64,000 bases of DNA. Origin: Acorus gramineus. Its lineage: Eukaryota > Streptophyta > Magnoliopsida > Acorales > Acoraceae. The stretch spans positions 4,464,001 through 4,528,000 of the forward strand of contig CM060849.1 in the NCBI GenBank assembly GCA_030737835.1, read 5' to 3'. Below are positions 58,160 through 64,000 of this stretch, piece by piece; within the stretch, counting starts at the first letter, position 1; each line of letters begins with the position of its first letter. A model generated the notes under the pieces. The model was not told where the DNA came from and searched no databases. It worked only from the letters and a program-made list of their open reading frames with translations. The translations under genes were made by a program, and so were the position numbers.

Positions 58160-60450
58160 CTAAGACCCTTCATCAGGGCCAGAATCACGAACAGAAGGAG
58201 GGTCAGCGGAGATACGAGGAGAGACGTTAATGGATCTATCTTCATAACCTTGACGATATCCACAATTGTAGTTCTTCTCGGCACAAGTCGTCAAAGAATC
58301 CAAAAGTTCCTTCATTTGGTCCCTCATAGTCGTGAAGGCTTCTGCTTGATCCTTCGACAGACCATCCTCGAAAGCGACAACACAGTCGGTTCGAAGTTCG
58401 CAGAGCTTAACTTGTTGCTCTTGCAACTCACGCATCAGGGCCTCAATTCGCTTTTTCACGTTGTGCGCCAGCACGGAAAAGGAAGCCTGATTGAATGACT
58501 GAGAAAGCTTCAGCTCGAGGAGCTCTCTCACGCGATCTTCAGCAGCAATGGCCCGAACTTGAGCAGCAGACAAGTCCCGACGAGCAGAGGATTCGGCAAG
58601 TTCCGCAGCAAGACGCGCACGCTTCGCGATCAGAGTTTGTTCCTCAGCCGACTTAAGCTGTGCTTCTCTGCGATGAGCGAGCTCCTGGGCCGACTTCAGG
58701 AGGTCTTCAGACCTCATCGCATCCAGGCTTCGCTCGTTGAGCACCTGCCAGATGACAGAATTCTGAAAAGCAAAGGGTTAAAACCTTGAAGAAGAAACTT
58801 TGAAGATAGGAGCCGCACACATACGTTGTAAAAACTCTAGCCAAGCTGGGTGAAACGCGCTTCCATCGTAGCCCAGCTAGCACAATTCAAATCGCCCTCA
58901 AGGAGACAGTCCCTGAGCTGTGTACTGGCTAAGTCCTTGCTGGCACGATCAACAAGAGGACCTTCTGAATGGGTACCGGCCGTAGCTACTGAAGCAGAGG
59001 CCGAAGGGGTTTCCGAGGGTGCAGAGCGCGGAGCCCTAGCCTCCAGGGCACCACCAGATGAAGCCGCAAACGTCATGACAAAGGGTGCGTCCACCACGGC
59101 CGAAGCAACTGGGGGCATCCTGGCAGGAGTCGAAGCGACTAGAGGCATCCCAGCAGAAGTCAAAGCGATTGGTGGTGCCCCCGAAGGAGAAGTTATGTTA
59201 AAGGTACCCTCTGACATCTCGACTAAGGGTGCCTCCAATGAAACAACGACCACAGGCATTGAGCCTGCCGCGGTAACTGGAGCAACCACATACAGGGGAG
59301 CTGATGAAGCCGTGGCCGCTACCTCCTCGACAAGGGAGGGTTCAACTTCCAGAGAAGAGGGAACCTCCACCGTCTCTAGTATTTGGATGACTAGGGGGCT
59401 TGGTGGGCATCCCTCTTATGTGGAAGGCACAGGAAGCTCGGCGGTAGCCACATCGGAAGCACTCGAAGGCAGATTGCTCCCCACAGGGGATGCTGGGGAG
59501 ACATCCGATAGGGCTTTGGCTCTGCCTTCAGAGTACGCCTCTTCAACCAATGAGATCGGGAGAGCAGCCTTGGTCTGCCATTTCAAAGGAAGTGGCAGCC
59601 TAGGCCTCTTCTTCAAAGCCGACTTGCCTCTCGAGGCAGGAGAACGTTCACCCACTTCTTTGGAAATGGCAGAAGGAGAAGCTTCAGCAAAGGCAGGAGA
59701 TGTGTTGAATCCCGAAGACAAGCTGGAAACCTTCGAAGAGGAACCAGGGGCCTTGGCTACGGGGAGGTTGAGGATCTTACGGAAATCCTTATCCTCCAGC
59801 TCTTGAGCCCTGGCGATCTAATCGAGCTTGACCAATGATGGATCTGGGGTCGCACGCTCCAAGTCATCTGCAATGTGTCATATGAGATTCGTAGGCCATG
59901 AAGAAAAAGGCAAATAAGGCATGGAAGTCCAATGATTTTTATACTCACCTAATTTTGCCGGACGAAGACAACATGGCACCCTAGCCTCTTCACCCGGAAG
60001 GGGAGCAGGAAGCACCCAAGGACCATTCAGTTGCACAAGGAATTCATCCCTCCACCCGCTGTCGGATGAAGGGAGCTTTTGCATGAGAGGGACCACACTC
60101 GGTCTCGCTCGAAGATAGTAAGCATGCTCCAACTTCCTCAATCGTACAAGTGGTGGATGTCATCCACCCCAAGCTGAAGCTGCAGCTTGCGGTTGATCGT
60201 GACAATGCACATCAGCACCTGTAACAGATTAGGGGAGCACTGCACCGGGTGAAGCTTAAATTGGCGCATGAAGTCCCTGATCAGCTCAGGGAGAGGAAAA
60301 GAAAGGGAGCTCCTCAGCATCTGAGAAGGATACATGAAGAGCTTCTCAGAGCCGCTGCCTTTAAGCTCATCTATGGATTTGAAAGGAGTAGGTGTGATGA
60401 CGATGGATTAAGGAATCAACAGGGAGGACCTTAGTTTCTGAAAAATGTCT
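58160..60450 (-). pseudogene. Antisense module 1: intron-containing gene with a gypsy-type 'Transposase_28'-like domain
   Basis: The N-terminal part (60335-60138, then 60141-59949) reads 'SLSFPLPELIRDFMRQFKLH', 'LLQVLMCIVTINRKL' and 'SSDSGWRDEFLVQLNGPW', like the Pfam 'putative gypsy type transposon' domain (PF04195) of plants. GT-AG interruptions fit introns at 59948-59868 (LRPAKLG|gtgagt...ttgcag|) and 58824-58763 (|gtatgt...tttcag|). The middle (59721-58837) is low-complexity Ala/Ser/Pro/Val. The C-terminal exon (58762-58160) starts 'NSVIWQVLNERS', is a strong coiled coil rich in Glu/Ala/Leu, and ends 'YNCGYRQGYEDRS'. At least two in-frame stops (near 59819 and 58841) show decay. Antisense ORFs between integrase and 3' LTR are known in Tat elements; their function is unknown. 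Confidence 0.7.
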
Positions 60451-61034
60451 ATCGACATGGTGGCACGAGGAGGAGTTCGAGAAGAGGCAAAGTTTGAAAA
60501 CGAGCAGGGGATTTGATTTCTGAATTCTCTCTCCTCTTCTCGTCGAATGATGGAAACTTATAGAGCGGTCCTCCTTCGAAGAATTCCCACAATCATTACA
60601 GGAGCGCAAAAATCAAAATCATGGAAGATTTGTCGCTGAAATCTTCTGCAGATATCGAGGGACAGCTGGCGAGAGAAATGAGGGGCCAGTTTTGATAAAC
60701 GTGCAGCCTACGTGGTGAATTTATTATCACGAATTTTCCACGTGGCATGGAGAAGAGACGGAATGACGAGAAAGCCCCTACGGACAAGTGGGCACGACCA
60801 GATAAATCCTGTTCGTGAATCTTGTTCGAGGAACTTGTTAGTAGATGATCGTGGATACGACAAGATTTTAGGACTCTGCGACTCACCAATAGAATTGTAC
60901 AGCGAGGAGATGTAATAGTCAAAGCGCGTGAGTAGATAAAAGACGATCAAGGTTGAGCAGAGAAAGTAATTTTTTATTCATTGATTGGATAAAGGTTACA
61001 AAAAAAAGGTTCAACCCTATGCTTGATCTTCTAC
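60451..61034. other. Spacer between the two antisense modules (possible minus promoter)
   Basis: There is no coding sequence. It lies upstream of module 1 on the minus strand and downstream of module 2, so it could hold the module 1 promoter and the module 2 3' region. I saw no clear TATA box. Confidence 0.4.
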
Positions 61035-62454
61035 TCATCCCTTCCTCTGAAGTCTCCTCTCCCTCACAGCTTGGTGCAGTTCGGGCAGTTCCTCATCGCT
61101 CATCTCTCGAAAACCACATGAGTAGTCAGCATAGCCTAAGCGGTAGCCGCTGATGAAGTCCAGAAGGCGATCTTCTTTGTCACCCTCAAAAGCTTCACGG
61201 AGGGTCCACAACTTTTGATCTATGGAGAGGGAGGCAGCCTGAACGGAGGCTTGCAAATTCCTTGAAGGGCCGCTAGGGGGGAGGAGGACACTCTGAAGAC
61301 GGTCTTCGGGAATAGGAGTAGCATCAGCTCCAGCACCCAAGGTCACTGGGGGCACTGCCGACAGGGAGTCAGCATCCGTGTCATGGGTGGGAGGAATAGT
61401 TTCCTCAAGGGGAACAGACGATGAAGAAGAAGAAGAGGAAAAGGATGAAGAGGAAGATGATCGAACGGCAAGTGGTGGAGACGGTGCAACAGAATGCGGA
61501 GGTGACAAGGTTAAGTCCACCGGCAGGGCAATGAAATTTTATCCAAAACCCAACCGGAGGAGCCTCGAGGAGCTCCTCCTCACCCTGTTGTGCAGGGCGG
61601 TGGTAGGAGGAATAGAACCAGGGCCACCCGCAGACTCAACCGCACCGGCAAGAAGAGTTGCAACGGGTGGAGCATGTCACGGTTCCTCCAATTCAAGAAG
61701 CTCCCACCACGATTGGTCCGGATAGTCCATCACTCAGGAGATGTCATCCATCTTCACCTCCTCGACCTCCGGCCTGGGGGCATCCACCATCGGCCTCTGG
61801 GGAAACACAAATGATGATGGGACGAATCCCAACAATCTGGCATCCAAGGACCCCGGACCCGAATCCGGTGACTCTCCCAGTTGTTGATGTCACCCGAGCC
61901 ATGCCAAGAACCAGCTCTGGCGCTCTGGCCCGGTGAGAGATGTAGAAAGACGGGGACCGCCCAGAGGATGAAGCCTTGATCTGATAAATCCAACAGACCT
62001 CGGTTAGGCCCAACTTAACTCCTGTCTTCTTCCCCAACACGACCACGCACATCAAGACGCGGTATACGTTAGGGACGACCAAGATGGGATGGAGGCCAAA
62101 GAAATCAAGAAACTCTGCCACCAAGTGTGGCAGAGGAAGAGAAAGACCCCCATCTGTGAAATAGCTGGGATGGAGGAGAACAAATCAAGATAGAGGGTGG
62201 GGACCTCATCTTCAGTCAACTCGTCAATCGCGAAGTCAGACGAGATGCCCAACTCTCTATGGAGGGCTGCGGCAATGGCAGTTTCCTTCATGATAGTGGC
62301 GATATCCATGGAGTTTTCAAAAATCAGAAGGAAGATGTGAGATGGGATGAGGAGCTCCTCCCTCTCGCCCCCCTTTAATATCGTCGAAGCGACGCCTCGA
62401 GAAGGCAGCCGCACTTATTTCACCGCAAACATCGAGGAGTAATCAATGCCAATA
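61035..62454 (-). pseudogene. Antisense module 2: diverged paralogue of module 1
   Basis: The minus strand has an ATG at about 62310 (MDIATIMKETAIAAALHREL), then 'LPHLVAEFLDFFGLHP', 'NVYRVLMCVVVLGKK' and, in another frame, 'NNWESHRIRVRGPW'. These align with module 1 in the same order. The C-terminal piece (61520-61035) has a poly-Ser stretch, 'SIDQKLWTLREAFEGDKED' and 'SGYRLGYADYSCG', matching the G-Y-R-x-G-Y motif of module 1. Frame shifts near 62120 and 61950 break it. The frame ends at the stop at 61035-61037. Confidence 0.65.
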
Positions 62455-62665
62455 AAATGGGTATTCACAAAATCCGAAGGGGTGCTGACGTTTGGATTTT
62501 CCAGATGCCATTTAGAGGCCACGCGCCATTAAGGCTGACAGAGCAAATTAGCAGTCAAATCCTGGGCGGTGCAGAGAATCCTAAAAAGGCAGACGACCAG
62601 ATCTTTGACCCCCCAAAAAGGAATGGAGGCGAGGTGATTTATCATGACCTCCTACTCTCTCGACA

Positions 62666-62691
62666 AGCCAAAAGAGCAGAAGAGGGGCATC
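62666..62691 (+). other. Tat polypurine tract
   Basis: The purine-rich aaaagagcagaagagggg lies just before the TGTGGAGG start of the 3' LTR, with catc between. Confidence 0.7.
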
Positions 62692-63534
62692 TGTGGAGGT
62701 AAAAATCCTCACAATGACACGTGTTATATCAGGGGTAATGTGTCACACCAGGACGTACGTGGGCCTACCGTGGGACCCGCAAATCCGAGTTCCAATCCTT
62801 GGTCATGATGACTCTCCCAAATGTACTGACACGACTAGATCCAGGTCTAGTGGACAGTCGGGCACCTAGAGAGCGAGTAGTCTAAGGCACGACCAGACAT
62901 GAGGTCTAGTCAGTCGACCTTACTCCTCAAGAGCGAGTAGTCTAAGGCACGACCAGACATGAGGTCTGGTCGGTCGACCTTACTCCTTGAAGGTGAGTAG
63001 TCTAAGGCACGACGAGACATGAGGTCTGGTCATCGACCTTACTCCTCGAAGGCGTGGTGTGAAACGTATGGGTGAGCACATCAAGACCCCGAGCAAAATG
63101 AAGAAACGGTCAAAAGACCACTAACGCCTGTAACTGCCAAGATGGCATTTAAGGCCCATTTCCAACAGAACGTGAGCAATCAAGGACCAACGTGGAGCGT
63201 AAATGTTGGGAGAGTTTCCGTGGAAAAAAAAGCTCACTAAACACTTAGTGGCAAGGCAGTTACAAGGGTAAAAAAGGAACTACGTGTGACTTGATCCCCA
63301 AGGGGTATGTAGGTAGCCTATAAAGAGGTCGCGCATTCAGCACTCTAGAGGCACAGTCAAGCAAGGTCAAAAAAAGTTATCCATTGAGTCAAGCACAATC
63401 ATTGTGCGCCATTCGTGTTATATCCTATTCAGTCATTGAGAGAATTGAAGCATAGCTACAAGAATTCATATTGCTTGAGTTCTTTTTCCCAAAAAATTTA
63501 CAAATTTAGCTGAAGGGAGAAAATATCCACCTCA
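62692..63534 (+). repeat. Tat 3' LTR, 843 bp, with three 60 bp repeats
   Basis: It matches the 5' LTR from TGTGGAGGTAAAAATCC to ATCCACCTCA with scattered substitutions. It contains three of the 60 bp units (about 62875-63050) instead of five. The divergence shows the element is not a very recent insertion. Confidence 0.92.
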
Positions 63535-63660
63535 ACTGTGTAATAAATACGTTTTTCATATTATAATAACTAACTGAGATAGATTTCATAAATATATCTA
63601 ATTTTTAATTATTCAATTTTAAGTACATTGATATGATTTACTTAAATCTGATTTTAAAAC

Positions 63661-63708
<48 letters not shown>

Positions 63709-64000
63709 ATTTATCTAATTTGATTGAAACCTTAAATTTTGAATTAATAATGGAAATGAAAACTGGATCACTTCCTTTTTAATAAGTAATTAATTAATAT
63801 ATAATGTTATAGAATGATGAAGTCTGAACTTATGGTACAAGAATAGGTGATTTGGAGAATCTCTACTGTAATTTTGTCTTTCAATGAGTCAATAGGAAAA
63901 AATAGGAAGTCAATTCAATATTGTAACCGAGATTTCTTTTTTGGTGGGTTAACCGAGATTCACTATATTGCTTTAATATGTTATTATGTAGTCTTGCATG
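63535..64000. other. AT-rich flank
   Basis: No gene is seen. A TA repeat spans about 63664-63707. The start (actgtgtaataaatacg) might be a worn continuation of the MITE interrupted at 44757, but the match is weak. Confidence 0.5.

Larger units (their letters stand above)
44758..63534 (+). mobile_element. Tat-lineage Ty3/gypsy retrotransposon with nested insertions (18.8 kb span)
   Basis: Two matching LTRs (44758-45721 and 62692-63534) bound, in order: a primer-site-like tggcgcc, gag, protease, RT, RNase H, a second (archaeal-type) RNase H, integrase, two antisense modules and a polypurine tract. The second RNase H between RNase H and integrase defines the Tat group. Removing the nested insertion (6160 bp plus a 5 bp TSD copy) leaves about 12.6 kb. 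Flanking pentamers cctat and actgt agree at only three positions, so no clear target duplication remains. Multiple stops and shifts make the element defective. Confidence 0.9.

Noticed and set aside
63535..63600. Continuation of the MITE interrupted at 44757
   Set aside because: Only a weak resemblance, and the flanking pentamers cctat/actgt do not match well.

Overview
This is a plant nuclear genome window, most likely from an angiosperm with a repeat-rich genome. It contains a GT-AG intron-rich nuclear gene, an intronless plant-type MAPKKK gene, Ty3/gypsy elements of two plant lineages (a chromodomain element and a Tat-type element with a second RNase H), plant L1-type LINEs, a short SINE and several foldback or MITE-like elements. 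There are only two genuine host genes. I cannot name the species.

Layout. 1-5316: 3' end of a decayed Ty3/gypsy chromovirus (RNase H, integrase, chromodomain) and its very long, GC-rich 3' LTR, whose last 558 bp are duplicated in tandem. 5317-11730: intergenic DNA with a probable solo LTR, a 1031 bp Mutator-like foldback element with a perfect 9 bp target duplication, a second 1080 bp foldback element, and a MITE abutting the next gene. 12255-39508: an 18-exon gene on the + strand for an RBM28/Nop4-like nucleolar RNA-binding protein of 946 residues. All exons join in frame, although the introns hold a nested LINE-in-LINE, a SINE, two hAT/MITE-like elements, a PPR relic, a 2464 bp solo LTR, several LINE tails and a foldback repeat. 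40164-41408: a convergent (- strand) MAPKKK15-21-type kinase gene with an in-frame TAA before a conserved-looking tail. 41409-44757: AT-rich intergenic DNA with TA microsatellites and MITE fragments.

44758-63534: an 18.8 kb nested complex. The outer element is a decayed Tat-lineage Ty3/gypsy element with matching LTRs, a PBS-like site, gag, protease, RT, RNase H, a second RNase H, integrase, and about 5 kb between integrase and the 3' LTR. That 5 kb carries two related antisense gene modules. A solo LTR (49861-56020, TSD gctac) split the second RNase H, and a further solo LTR (50107-53664, TSD atttt) landed inside that one. 63535-64000 is AT-rich flank.

The most unusual element-borne feature is the pair of antisense modules in the Tat element. 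The more complete one carries at least two intron-like GT-AG interruptions. The most useful host-gene observation is that the RBM28-like coding frame survives heavy intron invasion, whereas the neighbouring kinase has a premature or alternative stop.
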